A stretch of DNA of 64,000 nucleotides, taken from positions 1,623,188-1,687,187 of the forward strand of contig CM034101.1 in the NCBI GenBank assembly GCA_019914945.1, in the 5' to 3' direction. The notes under the pieces are model-generated. The model saw only the letters and a list, made by a program, of their open reading frames with translations, searched no databases and had not been told where the DNA came from. This document shows positions 24,703 to 36,161 of the stretch, piece after piece; the stretch's first letter is position 1, and every line of letters begins with the position of its first letter. The stretch comes from Typha latifolia (taxonomy: Eukaryota; Streptophyta; Magnoliopsida; Poales; Typhaceae). Both the position numbers and the translations under genes were made by a program.

Positions 24703-26721
24703 TCATGCCTTGAGCAACCAAGCCGAGCCGGATGAGCCAGAAGCCATACTCGTCGAGTTGGAGGAATTCGTCGTATAATCAGTTAACCTCGAAGTGTACG
24801 AGAGCAAACTCGCATCAATTGGCGGCGGAAAGTACATGGGCACCGGCATCTTAGGAGGCAAACTCGGCAATGGCACCTCGGAGTTTAGTGCGCTAATGGC
24901 CTGCCTAATCGAAGGACGCGCGCTCCAATCGGGATGCGCGCACCACAACCCCACCACCATCAACCTCTGCATCTCTTCTTCCACTCCCAACTCCTCCTTC
25001 AGTACCCCTCCGTCGGCTGCATCAAGAATCGCCTTCCTTCCATAAAGATCCCAAACGTATTCCACCAGCCTCACCTTTCTTGGGTCCTCGTTGATCTCCA
25101 CGGGCCTTCTTCCGCAAGCGAGCTCGAGTGCCACTATCCCGAAACTGTACACGTCGGACTCCTTGTTGGCCTTCCCAGTGCTGACGCATTCTGGCGCCAT
25201 ATAGCCCATGGTCCCGGCGAGAACTGTTGTTTGGGACCCCTGACCGTGGGCGACGAGCCTCGCCAGCCCGAAATCTCCGAGCTTAGCGTTGAAGGATGAA
25301 TCGAGCATCACGTTGCTCGGCTTGATGTCTCGGTGCACCACGCAGCTATCCCACTCTTCGTGGAGGTAGAGCAATGCCGAGGCCAAGCCGAGCGCGATGT
25401 TGTACCTCAAAGACCACGTCAATAACTCCCCTTTGGTGGTGTAGAGGTGGTTGTCGAGGCTTCCGTTGGGCATCAGCTCGTAGACGAGGAGGAAATCGCC
25501 GCGGTCGTGGCACCAACCGACGAGCTGTACGAGGTTGCGATGCCGTAACTGGCTTATGATCTTGACCTCGGCGATGTACTCCTTCCTCCCTTGCTTCGAC
25601 CCCTTTGAGACTCTCTTGATCGCTACTTCAAGGCCAATATCCTTCAAGAATCCCCTGTACACTGCTCCGAAGCCTCCTTCTCCGAGCTTGCCCTCTTCGG
25701 AGAAGTCCTTTGTCGCGGTGGCCAATTCGCTGTAAGCGAACCTCCTCGGTCCCTTCCCTTGCTCAAACTCATCGTCGATTGTGTCATCGTAGTCTTGCTC
25801 TGCTGCTCCTCGCGTGTCCTTCTTCCGCCGCCGGATGCACCAAATGCCAATGAAGCCCAGCAAACAAACCATGACCACCGCGCCGGTAGCCAAGCCTATA
25901 CCTACCCCTGCCGAGTTCTTCTTAGTTTTCTTTGGTTCCAAACTTGAGGTAAAATTCCAATATTGGATCTCATGTAGCTCAACGACTTGACCTGTCGTAG
26001 CCGAGAATCCAATCGCTACATTCTCTGGTAGTAGTTCTTTCAGATCAACAATATAAGAGAGACTGGAATTGCCAGAGAAGACTGGGTCCTCCGCGTAGGT
26101 CAAGAAGACGCTCAAATTTCTCGCGGTAGCATTGTAACTGATCCACGCATTCGCCCTCCGCCCATCCCTGATGCTACTATTCCATGTAACATTCGCAACG
26201 GACACGATCGAGTTGATATCAATACCCACATGATTCGAGCTCGGATCCCAGGGGTCCCTGAAGGTGTCAAACTCCACAGCTACCGTCTGGTTGTTGGGAT
26301 CATTGAAAAGGCCGAGATGGCCGTCGCCGGAGTCCTTGGGGATGCTCGAAGGGTAGGCGGATAGGAAGAAAGCCATGCCGTGGCCGTAAGTATCACTACT
26401 TGTGGCTGTTATGTTGAAGGAAAATTGCGTGGTGAAGTCCGCTACCTTGCCGGTGGCTTTGTCCCATAGGGGCACCGGATCCTTGTATACTGCACGACCG
26501 GTGCTTTCGGTGATGGTGCCGACAAGCTCGTCCTTCGTGAGACGGATGTGGTTGTTGAAGAATGCGTGGCCCTGGAATTCGATCATGATGGGATACGTAG
26601 TCTCATCGGTGTTGAAAAAGTCGAACAAGAAAGATACTGAATTAGCATGGTGGATAGTGGAAAATAGAATTAAGAAGTAGAGAGCAAAGAAGCGAGTAGT
26701 TCCTGCATTCCAGGGAGCCAT
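24703..26721 (-). CDS. L-type lectin receptor-like kinase A, 672 aa
   Basis: This is a single-pass plasma-membrane receptor kinase, clade IX-like LecRLK, of the kind used in defence and development. It is intronless. The order is signal peptide (about 1-27), legume-lectin ectodomain (28-262), membrane segment (about 271-295), and a Ser/Thr kinase with GEGGFGAVY (347-355), Lys369, HRD (463-465), DFG (483-485) and APE (509-511), then a Ser-rich tail ending WLLKA. The kinase looks active. Two lectin-site residues are odd: the DG(L/M)AFF aspartate that binds sugar is His114 here (codon 26382-26380), and the FxN metal ligand is Asp (FDTFRDPWDP). The ATG at 26721 is chosen because it matches the start in gene B; no ATG lies further upstream in frame. 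Gene B is its near twin, especially in the kinase. Confidence 0.95.
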   Translation of the reverse strand: MAPWNAGTTRFFALYFLILFSTIHHANSVSFLFDFFNTDETTYPIMIEFQGHAFFNNHIRLTKDELVGTITESTGRAVYKDPVPLWDKATGKVADFTTQFSFNITATSSDTYGHGMAFFLSAYPSSIPKDSGDGHLGLFNDPNNQTVAVEFDTFRDPWDPSSNHVGIDINSIVSVANVTWNSSIRDGRRANAWISYNATARNLSVFLTYAEDPVFSGNSSLSYIVDLKELLPENVAIGFSATTGQVVELHEIQYWNFTSSLEPKKTKKNSAGVGIGLATGAVVMVCLLGFIGIWCIRRRKKDTRGAAEQDYDDTIDDEFEQGKGPRRFAYSELATATKDFSEEGKLGEGGFGAVYRGFLKDIGLEVAIKRVSKGSKQGRKEYIAEVKIISQLRHRNLVQLVGWCHDRGDFLLVYELMPNGSLDNHLYTTKGELLTWSLRYNIALGLASALLYLHEEWDSCVVHRDIKPSNVMLDSSFNAKLGDFGLARLVAHGQGSQTTVLAGTMGYMAPECVSTGKANKESDVYSFGIVALELACGRRPVEINEDPRKVRLVEYVWDLYGRKAILDAADGGVLKEELGVEEEMQRLMVVGLWCAHPDWSARPSIRQAISALNSEVPLPSLPPKMPVPMYFPPPIDASLLSYTSRLTDYTTNSSNSTSMASGSSGSAWLLKA

Positions 26722-26764
26722 GGAAGAGGATGTATGGCAATTACGCACACTTCCTCTCTCTATA

Positions 26765-26776
26765 CTCTATATATTG
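26765..26776 (-). promoter_or_regulatory. TATA-like box of receptor gene A
   Basis: On the gene strand the sequence reads CAATATATAGAG, 44-55 bases upstream of the ATG, next to a GA-rich stretch. The twin gene B has CTATTTCTAGAG at the aligned place. The assignment rests on position and sequence only. Confidence 0.45.
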
Positions 26777-29700
26777 AAAGGAGAAGAAGGAGAAGAAGGA
26801 GAAGATCGGGCAGTTATTGTTCAACCACCCAGTTTTGACTTGGTTGTCTAATTTTAAATACGGAGATGGTGAATGATTCAAAGAAGAAACCCCGCTTCAG
26901 TTGGTGAGTTGCAAGAGCTGGGATAAGCAAAAGTTGGTATTTGCTTGGAAAATATAGATGAGCAATACTATGGAATAAATATACTCCCTGTCCCTGGCTT
27001 CCCTTCATGGTGGAAAGCCGTCTTTTCGCTATCCTAATTCTAATGACCGTATCCAACTTGAGTGGTTTAAATGCCACGCAAAGAAGACATTCTTTTTTGG
27101 TCGACAAGAGTGGACTTAAGGCAGTTATATTCATGCAAATATAAAACAATTGATACCAAACGAAAAGTACTGCGAAGCTAGCCAAGTCATGCAAATGGCT
27201 GGGAGAATTTAGTGCCGAAGGGATCAGAACTTCAAAAGTAGGCAGTAGTTGCCTCCTATTGGAAGTCAAGAGAATTCACAAGGTTCAGGTAATTGTGATT
27301 TTTTATTTTTTGGGGATTGGAAATGTATAACTTTATTACCTTTTTTAAAAAAAGACTCAAAGCCTTCGTGTATTAAAAAAAAACCTAGAGTGTCCTTCGG
27401 TAGCATAGATCAAACACATTGGAGGCAGACCTAAATCAATGAGACAAATAAGAAGCAGATTTATCCAAAATTACTAACGAGTGTGTAGGGTGATTATCAT
27501 TTCTATTTACATGAGAAACATAAATTATACTTAATAAATATAATAATTATAATAAATATTAGACAAAATATGTTTAATCTTCTAAGGACCCAGAGAATGA
27601 CAGTTGATAAGATTTACTAACACCTATGAATAAGTCTTAATTTTTAAATTGTGTAGTTGATGAGCCTGCACCTAGATAGGCACTAGTTTGAGAGCTTCAG
27701 TTTCTAGCTGAATGGTCGCGTACCTTTCTAATTGGTGATTGACATCTATATTCTTTTTCTAAAGAAAAATATAAATAAAACTCTCTTTTTACCTTATTTA
27801 CAAATAAAACTCACTTTATTCCCCAAGCCACATCTAAATTAACCTTAATTTAATAAGCACCCAAAATAGAGTAGAATAAAAAACAAAATATTTTTTATAT
27901 TTTATAAATTACTTAGAGCCAGGCTAGAGCTCAAAGCCTCAAACCTGGCCAATCTTTCGTAAGCTCAAGCTTGGTCAGCTCGATTTATAAAATTATTATA
28001 GTGATATTAGCAAAATAATAATAGTAGAAATTGATGCTGACGTGTCAAAAATAGTTTGAAAATCATTTGTATATCTAGAGAGAGAGAGAAGTTGACTGTT
28101 TCTTGCTTGGAACGGGGAAATGAAGGGATTGAATTGGTAGTACAAACATTTTTTCCATTAGAATACCATAAGGTTGTTTATGGTATAACGCCAAAATCTT
28201 GGGTGAGCGAGGGCAAATCTATCAAGTGAGGTAAGGTAAGGAAAAAAATAATCGGATAATATTTAAAGTATTCAAAATGTTAATATAAAACTTCATTAAT
28301 ATCAATCCCAAACTTTACGTCCATCAAACTTAATAAACAATAAAATAATATTTATTGTCCATGAACTTCACTAAAGTCTTTTAAATGTTCTCTTGAGATT
28401 TTAATTTCTAAGAATACTGTAGAATTGTCTTATTATCTATGTTCTTACAGATTTATATCTTTTTATTATTAATTTCTTTGTAATATATGATTCGATATTT
28501 GAAACAAAATCTTAAAGGATAATAAGAGCAGGAGAATATTTTTTATTTAATTTTTTCAACTCAAATTCATGACCGTTCATAGATTACCTAATCACAAAAT
28601 TAAATAAAATTTCATTTCACCAATAGTATCCGAGCGTAGGCTGTTTCTTTGCTGCGAAGAACCCGGAATTGAAGGCATTGACTTCGTAGCACAAATATTT
28701 TGCTATTAGAATACCACTTTGTAAGGTGCAGAAGAAAAAAATAATAAAAAATTAACAAAATATGGCATCATGACTTGTATTAATCGTTCGTAAAGTGTTT
28801 ATAAATATAGCAGTGTTTATGTTTTCAAGGACATGACAACTTCTCTACACATCAGTCTGATCTTTGGCCCAAGCAAGTTCATGCCATGCCCAAGAAGATT
28901 GGGGCCATGGACGAGTTCGCTTTTGGGCTGGACTCTTAATTAAACGAAGTTTTTTCTTTGTGCTTGTTAATTCTACATGAGCAGGATCAAGCAGAGACAA
29001 GAAAAAGAAAACTTGTATCTTGTTCTGTTCCTAATTTTTGATTGAATTCATAACTTCTTGGTTTAGAGCAAATTTAAGTTTCTTTTTCCTATAAAGCTAT
29101 GAGAACAGTTCTTCACCAACCATATGAATTACGGATCATCCACTAGTGCAGCCTGGTACTAATACACTATGTCTGACAGACCACTGAAATATGTTGGTTT
29201 CTATATCCTCTGTGTGGACTAAACAGCGAGTAACTCTCTGTACATTATCACATTCTCTTTGCATCTTTTCTACACTCATATAAGAAAGTGTGAGTATGCT
29301 TCTTAAGGTAGATATTCGGCTACACTCAAAACTGAAAATGAAACTCAAACTGTGAAATTCCTAAGTTGTCAGTGTTGGTTTGATTTTCGTCTCTGCTCTA
29401 TTTGCGAATACCAACAGTTTTAGGTGAGTGACCATCGACTTCATAAAACATGCTTAAAAATAAGCAGTTTGTAAGTCTCTTTTCACCTTTTTTTGTTCCA
29501 ATGAGGTCAGAAGCAAGAACATAATTTTAGTGGCAACTGTGATACTTACCCGCTTACAGCTGCTCCTCTTCTGTAACACTATACGCTATCTGCTGTCTAT
29601 CTACTCAATCGAAAGTTTATTATCCCTTAGATAGCTTAGGAACATTCTGAATCTTATTAATATTAATTCTCTGTCTCTCTGGAATTATACTGGAGGCCTA

Positions 29701-29919
29701 TATTTCCCACATCAGTTTAATTGAAATATTATTAAATTCTCACTTTTCTCATAAATTGAAAGAAAACCAATATTTGTTGATAGAATGATTGACTTAGTGA
29801 AAAACAGTCCTGCTGGAACACAATTATAGACGATGTATCAAATTAACAGAAAAAAAAAAATTTATACAACATGATGAACGAAAACCAGGCAGAACTAGGA
29901 CTGCCAAACTTCACTTCAT
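26777..29919. other. Intergenic region between receptor genes A and B with duplicated blocks
   Basis: No intact gene is present. Bases about 27955-28240 match about 32270-32570 upstream of gene B, with shared text CAGCTCGATTTATAAAAT, GGGATTGA and GCCAAAAT. A shorter third copy is at 28625-28730 (CCCGGAATTGAAGGCATTGACTTCG is split across it). Bases 28860-29540 match about 32750-34280, including a TTGGCCCAA/GCCCATGGG phrase and the block preceding plus-strand genes (AAGCAGTTTGTAAGTC, AATGAGGTCAGAAGCAAGAAC). So the spacer belongs to the duplicated unit rather than being unique sequence. Confidence 0.65.
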
Positions 29920-31959
29920 TCATGCCTTCAGCAACCAAGACGAGTCGACTGAACCAGAAGTCGTATTCGTCGAGTTGGAGGAATTCGTCGTATAACCAGT
30001 CGAGCTCGAAGTGTACGAGAGCAAATTCGCATCGATCGGCGGCGGAAAGTACATGGGCACCGGCATCTTAGGAGGCAAATTCGGCAATGGCACCTCGGAG
30101 TTTAGTGCGCTAATGGCCTGCCTAATCGAAGGCCGTGCGCTCCAATCAGGGTGCGCGCACCACAAACCCACCACCATCAACCTCTGCATCTCTTCTTCCA
30201 CTCCCAACTCCTCCTTCAGTACCCTTCCGTCGGCTGCATCAAGAATCGCCTTCCTTCCATAAAGATCCCAAACGTATTCCACCAGCCTCACCTTTCTTGG
30301 GTCCTCGTTGGTCTCCACGGGCCTTCTTCCGCAAGCGAGCTCGAGTGCCACTATCCCGAAACTGTACACGTCGGACTCCTTGTTGGCCTTCCCAGTGCTG
30401 ACGCATTCTGGCGCCATATAGCCCATGGTCCCGGCGAGAACTGTTGTTTGGGACCCCTGACCGTGAGCGACGAGCCTCGCCAGCCCGAAATCTCCGAGCT
30501 TAGCGTTGAAGGATGAATCGAGCATCACGTTGCTCGGCTTGATGTCTCGGTGCACCACGCAGCTATCCCACTCTTCGTGGAGGTAGAGCAATGCCGAGGC
30601 CAAGCCGAGCGCGATGTTGTACCTCAAAGACCACGTCAATAACTCCCCTTTGGTGGTGTAGAGGTAGTTGTCGAGGCTTCCGTTGGGCATCAGCTCGTAG
30701 ACGAGGAGGAAATCGCCGCGGTCGTGGCACCAACCGACGAGCTGTACGAGGTTGCGATGCCGTAACCGGCTTATGATCTTGACCTCGGCGATGTACTCCT
30801 TCCTCCCTTGCTTCGACCCCTTTGAGACTCTCTTGATCGCTACTTCAAGGCCAAGATCCTTCAAGAATCCCCTGTATACTGCTCCGAAGCCTCCTTCTCC
30901 GAGCTTGCCCTCCTCGGAGAAGTCCATTGTCGCGGTGGCCAATTCGCTGTAAGCGAACCTCCTCGGTCCCCTCCCTTGCTCAAACTCATCATCGATGGAG
31001 TCATCGTAGTCCTGATCGCGTTGATCTTCTTGCTCCGCTCCTCCTACTGTGTCCTTCTTTCGCCGCCGGATGCAGCATATGCAAATGAAGCCCAGCAAAC
31101 AAACCATGACCGCCGCGCCGGTAGCCAAGCCTATAACTATCCCTGCCATGCTCTCCTTCTTCTTTTTCTTTGGTTGTAAACTGGAGGTAAAATTCCAATA
31201 TTGGATCTCATGTAGCTCGACGGCTCCACCTGTCGCAGCCGAGAACCCAACCGCGACATTCTCCGGTAGTAGTGCTTTCAGATCAACAATATAAGAGAGA
31301 CTGGAATTGCCAAAGAAGACTGGGTCCTCCGCGTAGGTCAAGAAGACGCTCAAATTTCTCGCAGTAGCGTTGTAACTTACCCACGCATTCGCCCTCCGCC
31401 CATTCCTGATGCTACTATTCCATGTAACATTCGCAACGGACACGGCCGAGTTGATGTCGATACCCACATGATTCGAGCTCGGATCCCAGGAGTTCTGGTA
31501 GGTGTCAAACTCCACAGCTACCGTCTGGTTGTTGGTGCCATTGAAAAGGCCGAGTTGGCCGCCACCGGAGCCTTCGGGGATACTCGAATTGTAAGCGGAG
31601 AGGAAGAAAGCCATGCCGTCACCGTAGGCGCTATTGTCCGTGGCGTCTATGGTGAAGCAAATTTGCGTGGTGAAGTCCGCTACCTCACCGGTTTCTTTGT
31701 CCCATAGGGGCACCGGATCGTTGTACACTGCACGGCCGGTGCTTCTAGTGATGGTGCCGCCAAGCTCGTCCTTCGTGAGACGGATGCGGTTGTTGAAGAA
31801 TGCGTCGCCCTCGAATCGGATCATGTTGGGAGGGGTGGTCAGGTTAATGTTGAAAAAGTCGAACAGGAAGGATACTGAGCTAGCATGGTGGATAGTAGAA
31901 AATAGAATTACGAAGTAGAGAGCAAAGAAGCGAGTAGTTCTGGCATCACAGGGCGCCAT
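29920..31959 (-). CDS. L-type lectin receptor-like kinase B, 679 aa
   Basis: It is the near twin of gene A, 5.2 kb away and in the same orientation, with signal peptide (1-27), lectin domain (28-262), membrane segment (about 272-297), kinase Lys376, HRD 470-472 and DFG 490-492, and a Ser/Thr-rich tail ending SSWLLKA. The lectin sites are canonical: YGDGMAFFL keeps the sugar-binding Asp, and FDTYQNSWDP keeps the metal-binding Asn. Seven extra residues (EDQRDQD area) sit in the juxtamembrane region. The kinase halves of A and B differ at only a few residues, whereas the lectin halves differ at many. The ATG at 31959 is the first in frame. Its promoter has lost the TATA-like sequence of A and gained a CT repeat. 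Confidence 0.95.
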   Translation of the reverse strand: MAPCDARTTRFFALYFVILFSTIHHASSVSFLFDFFNINLTTPPNMIRFEGDAFFNNRIRLTKDELGGTITRSTGRAVYNDPVPLWDKETGEVADFTTQICFTIDATDNSAYGDGMAFFLSAYNSSIPEGSGGGQLGLFNGTNNQTVAVEFDTYQNSWDPSSNHVGIDINSAVSVANVTWNSSIRNGRRANAWVSYNATARNLSVFLTYAEDPVFFGNSSLSYIVDLKALLPENVAVGFSAATGGAVELHEIQYWNFTSSLQPKKKKKESMAGIVIGLATGAAVMVCLLGFICICCIRRRKKDTVGGAEQEDQRDQDYDDSIDDEFEQGRGPRRFAYSELATATMDFSEEGKLGEGGFGAVYRGFLKDLGLEVAIKRVSKGSKQGRKEYIAEVKIISRLRHRNLVQLVGWCHDRGDFLLVYELMPNGSLDNYLYTTKGELLTWSLRYNIALGLASALLYLHEEWDSCVVHRDIKPSNVMLDSSFNAKLGDFGLARLVAHGQGSQTTVLAGTMGYMAPECVSTGKANKESDVYSFGIVALELACGRRPVETNEDPRKVRLVEYVWDLYGRKAILDAADGRVLKEELGVEEEMQRLMVVGLWCAHPDWSARPSIRQAISALNSEVPLPNLPPKMPVPMYFPPPIDANLLSYTSSSTGYTTNSSNSTNTTSGSVDSSWLLKA

Positions 31960-31992
31960 GGAAGAGGATATGTCAAGTACCCACACACTCTA

Positions 31993-32016
31993 TCTCTCTC
32001 TCTCTCTCTCTCTCTA
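31993..32016. repeat. (CT)n microsatellite upstream of receptor gene B
   Basis: A CT repeat of about 24 bases (GA on the gene strand) lies 34-57 bases upstream of the ATG, in the likely 5' leader or core promoter. Gene A has only a short CT stretch at the equivalent place. Confidence 0.85.
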
Positions 32017-32033
32017 CTCTAGAAATAGAAAGG

Positions 32034-35000
32034 GGAAGAGGGAGAAGACAATATTGCCTAGAACGAGATTCCGACTTGGTCTTCTAATTTTTAAATACGG
32101 CGATCTGGAATCATTGGAAGCAGTCAACTGACTTTTATTAAAAAGAGAAGAAGATTGATTCAAAGCATCTGATAGAAAAAACACGGCTTCCGTTGGTGAG
32201 TTGCATCTTGCAAGAGCTGGACAAGAAGATTTGTCTCGAGCTTTAACCAAGCCAATCTTTCATCCATAGACTCAAGCTTCGCTCCACTATCAAGCCGGGG
32301 CTCGGCTTGGATCGATCAGCTCGATTTATAAAATCTTATAGTGATGTCAGCAAAACAATAATACAGACCGAGTTTACGGTGAGAAAAGTTGTTTGAAAAT
32401 TATTTGTAGAGAGGGGGACTGTTTCTTCCTGCGAACGCGGAATTGAAGGGATTGACTTCGTCGTGCATAACACTTTGTCGTTAGAGTACCAGTTTGCTGG
32501 CTGGTGAAAGGTTTTTAATGGCATCACGCCAAAATATTGGGCGACGGCAAAGCTATCAAGTGATCTTTTTTCAAGGTAGTAGCTACGTCGCTTTAAATCC
32601 GATTGAGATTGAAAGAAAGTTTATCTGTAGGGCTGACTCGTTTATTAAACGAGCCTAGCCTCAGCCCAAGCTGGCTTTCTCAAGCTTAGCTTAATAGACC
32701 CGAAAAAACTATTATTTATATTATATTATATTATATTATATTATTATTAGATCTTCATTGAAATGAGCCAGTTTTGGCCCAAATAAGTTGTTGCCAAGCC
32801 TAAGATGGTTTGGCCCATGGGCAAGTTGGATTTTGGGTGGCACTCGGCTCTATGTTAATTTTTAATTATTAAATTATATATATTAAAATTAATTAATAAA
32901 TGTTAAGTAATAATTATTTATTATTAACAAAAAATATATGGTTGGAAAGGTATTAGCGAATCTTTAAAGTATGACTAATATTAAATAATTTTAGAATTAA
33001 AATTTATTTATTTTAAAAATAAAAATAAAAAAGACAAACAATTAAATATAAGACTCGTTTTAAAGCTCTTGATGAAATCCTTTCAATGGAAGTATTTTTA
33101 TTAAAAATTAATTAGTATAAATAATTATATACTAAATTTTAAATAACTATTATATACAAAAAAATACAAATAGAATTTAGAAGAAAAAAAAAATTAAATA
33201 ATCAGTGTAAATCTTTAGAACATTAGTTTGGAATTAATAGAAAAGGAATAGTATTTTACAGCTGGGCTCTAAAAAGTTTTAATTGGCTCCATATTTAGAT
33301 ATTTCAAATCTGGTTGGAGATACTGAAGTTTTTTCTATGAGTTTATTAATTGATGGTTAATTCTACAGGAGCAGGATCAATCGGAGGAAAACAAAATCCT
33401 TTTCTTATTTCTTTTCCTAATATTTTATTGATGGCAGAATATTTTGGTATGGAGCAAATTTTAATGAAAAAGAAAATGCTATTTGCAGAGCTAACATAAT
33501 TTTGTCTTCCAGTTGCGTTGCTATCAGCATGCCAACTGATGGCAAACGTTCTACCATCTCCTACAAAGAATGGTATTGCTCATTGGACGCTGATTGCAAT
33601 GTCGTGTAGAATTCTTCTACTTTGTATCTTTCTAGGGAGAAACAAGAACCGGCGAATGACAACTATGATTTTATATTTAATTTTGTCTTCGATTATGACA
33701 GCAAATTATATCTCTATCCATGAGCTACAAGAGTGTTAATTGATTCAAGACTCCTAAATTAATTCAATAATTAAATATTTTTTATCTAATTAAATTTATT
33801 TTAAAAAATATTAAAATTAAATATAAGATTAACTAATTGAATTCCAAAGTTAGTCTCAAACTAAACAAGACTGAAGGCTTAGAACTTTCAAGCATCCACT
33901 ATACGACTTTCTATGTATCTACGTGCGTCTTTTTTGCACCCTAACTATTTGTGCCTTAGTTGTTTTTGATATTTGTTTTTTTTTTTATTGAATTGAATTT
34001 CAGAAAGAGTGAGGTCTTCCAACGGTAGATGTTAAGCTAAAAGGAAAAAGAAGAAGAAAAGGACTAAACATCATCTGCCAACAGCTTTTAATCGCTATTA
34101 TTAATTATGTTCGTATGACAGTCCTTAAATACAAGATACTATGTTCGTGTGCGATTGACTTTATAAAACCTATTTAAAGTTAAGCAGTTTGTTAATCTTC
34201 TTTTCTTTTACCTTATTCTAAGAGGTCACGTCAAGAACGGCAAACTAATCTTTCATTTATAAAGATTGTTTAGTGGCAATTTAATAAACTTAGGATGCAA
34301 CTTCATTTCTCAGAGAGTGTATTTGGACGCTCACGCCTGTTATACACAAGTAACAGAGGATGGATAGTAAAGAGTTTTCTTGTTTAGAAAGAGAAAGACA
34401 TACTGTGGATATATAATTACTAATTGTGAGTAATTTGAACAAGCCATAATTGCTAAAAATATTAATGGTGGGAAAATAATAAGATGCCATGCCACTGGAT
34501 GACTGGAATCATATGCAACTTTCACCAACAATATGATAGTCTAATGACATCAAAACTTTTGTGATATGAAGTTAATGCCTTCAATTCCATGTTCCCAGCA
34601 AGGACCTCTACTGTTTTCTGGTCTATTTTTACATATATATATAGTGTCTCTATGTGTGTTCTATTTTATTAATAATGCTGGTATGAATGTTGGGATAACC
34701 CAACTCCATAATCTGATATGGATCCGAAAGCCTTAAATATTTAAACCTAATATAATCGGATGGATAAATGAATTGATTAGCTTAGCTCAATTAAGTCATA
34801 TTTGTATTTATTAGCTCAATATGTTTCTCAAATAACTTAAGAACTTATTTATAATATAAATAAATTTATTTACAACCCAAACAACTTATACAAATTAGAA
34901 CAACTCATGTCACCCATAATTTGTTTGCGACGGGTGTAATTTTTTTAAATAAATTATCTGTGTTTATATTTAGAAAAATTGACAGTTATAATAAATGAGT

Positions 35001-35889
35001 TGTGTTTTGCTATCTCTTTATGACACGTAAATTTAATTATACCTCAAATAATATATTTATAATAAAAAATTTGTTTATAATACAAATAAATATATTTATA
35101 AGTTAAATAATTTATATAAATTTAAATAACTCGTATTATCCAATAATTTGTACATGATTCATAAATTATTTTATTAAAATATATATTTGTGTTTAAAAAT
35201 TTCAGTCAGAGTCATGTTTGCTAAAGCAATAGCAAAGCCACATTTGGCTATGTATGACTTCCTTACGAGATGAGTGCATTGCTAGGTCTCTTTGATTTCC
35301 TCTCAGTGTATTAGCAGACACCAATAGAACCTATTTAAAATTAAAATAAAGTATTACCAACAAACACTCTACCAACATCAATAAAAGGCGAGGGTGTATA
35401 ATTATCGTGTGCGTTGATTATAATGGTTGTTAGATAAAGGGGAAAAAAATCAAGGATTGATGAGATGCTACATCATAAATTTTTATTATAGACTGTTGCT
35501 TGCAATAATTTAAGCAGTTTGGAATTCTCTTATGAACGTCACTTTCTTTCTCTTGCTTGCAATACAATCACAATGGACAGCAAATATCTTTCTTTTCTGA
35601 ACAAAATGGATAATAACTAATTCTGAACAATAGGAATATGTTATGTTTGCTGAATTAATAATAATGATGATAATAATAATAATAATAATCAAGGCATCGC
35701 GATTTATATATAGGACGTCGACAGATTAACACATTTTCCACCCAATTTGTTTAGGCTGTCAGCATTCGCCAACAAGGTGGTACCCCAAAGCCCATGTCCA
35801 AGCTAGTTTAATTCCTCTTTTCAGCAAATGTATTGGATAGTTTAAGTATAAATAGGCTCTAATCAATAATAAAAGAAAGAAAAAAAAAT
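32034..35889. other. Intergenic region between genes B (minus) and C (plus)
   Basis: A 3.9-kb AT-rich spacer without a gene. It includes the second copy of the flanking unit (about 32270-34280), a TTATA pentanucleotide repeat at 32721-32745, and a further piece resembling the 5' region of plus-strand genes near 34560-34610 (GAAGTTAATGCCTTCAATTCC, one base split here for length). A (TAA)n run is at about 35660-35690. Genes B and C diverge from this region. Confidence 0.6.
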
Positions 35890-36075
35890 TGTCGTTCTCT
35901 GGAAACATAGTCAACCTTTATCAACCGGGCGGTATTTTAATGGCAAAACGTTTGTGTTATGATCGGCTCCTTTTCTACTTTCCCCCCGCTCTATAGCTTA
36001 TAAAGAGGATGGAACGAAGCAAAGTCTACCTTGGTATCATCAGTCCTGAGAGTCAGCCCATTCATTTTTCCGGCG
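35890..36075 (+). promoter_or_regulatory. Orphan copy of a LecRLK promoter and 5' leader
   Basis: This matches the region immediately upstream of gene C (about 36650-36875) and of D, E and F. It has an ATAGTCAACCTTTATCAAC block, ATTTTAATGGCAAAACG, a TATA-like CTATAGCTTATAAAGAGGA at 35991-36009, a GAAGCAAAGTCTACCTTGGT leader, and ends TCATTTTTCCGGC just where the others have their ATG. No lectin or kinase sequence follows, so the promoter was left behind or copied without its gene. Confidence 0.75.
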
Positions 36076-36126
36076 AATGAAAACTGAACATCATCTGCCA
36101 ACAGATTTTAATCATTCCCACTAATG

Positions 36127-36161
36127 ATGTTAGGATGACTTAGGATGACTTAGGATGACCT
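36127..36161. repeat. Short tandem repeat, TTAGGATGAC x3
   Basis: Three consecutive copies of the 10-base unit TTAGGATGAC, the last slightly changed (GACC), lie between the orphan promoter and gene C. Confidence 0.8.

Noticed and set aside
24794..25559. Several plus-strand open frames across receptor A (and the same across B)
   Set aside because: They are antisense shadows of the conserved kinase domain and recur at identical positions in the paralogue.
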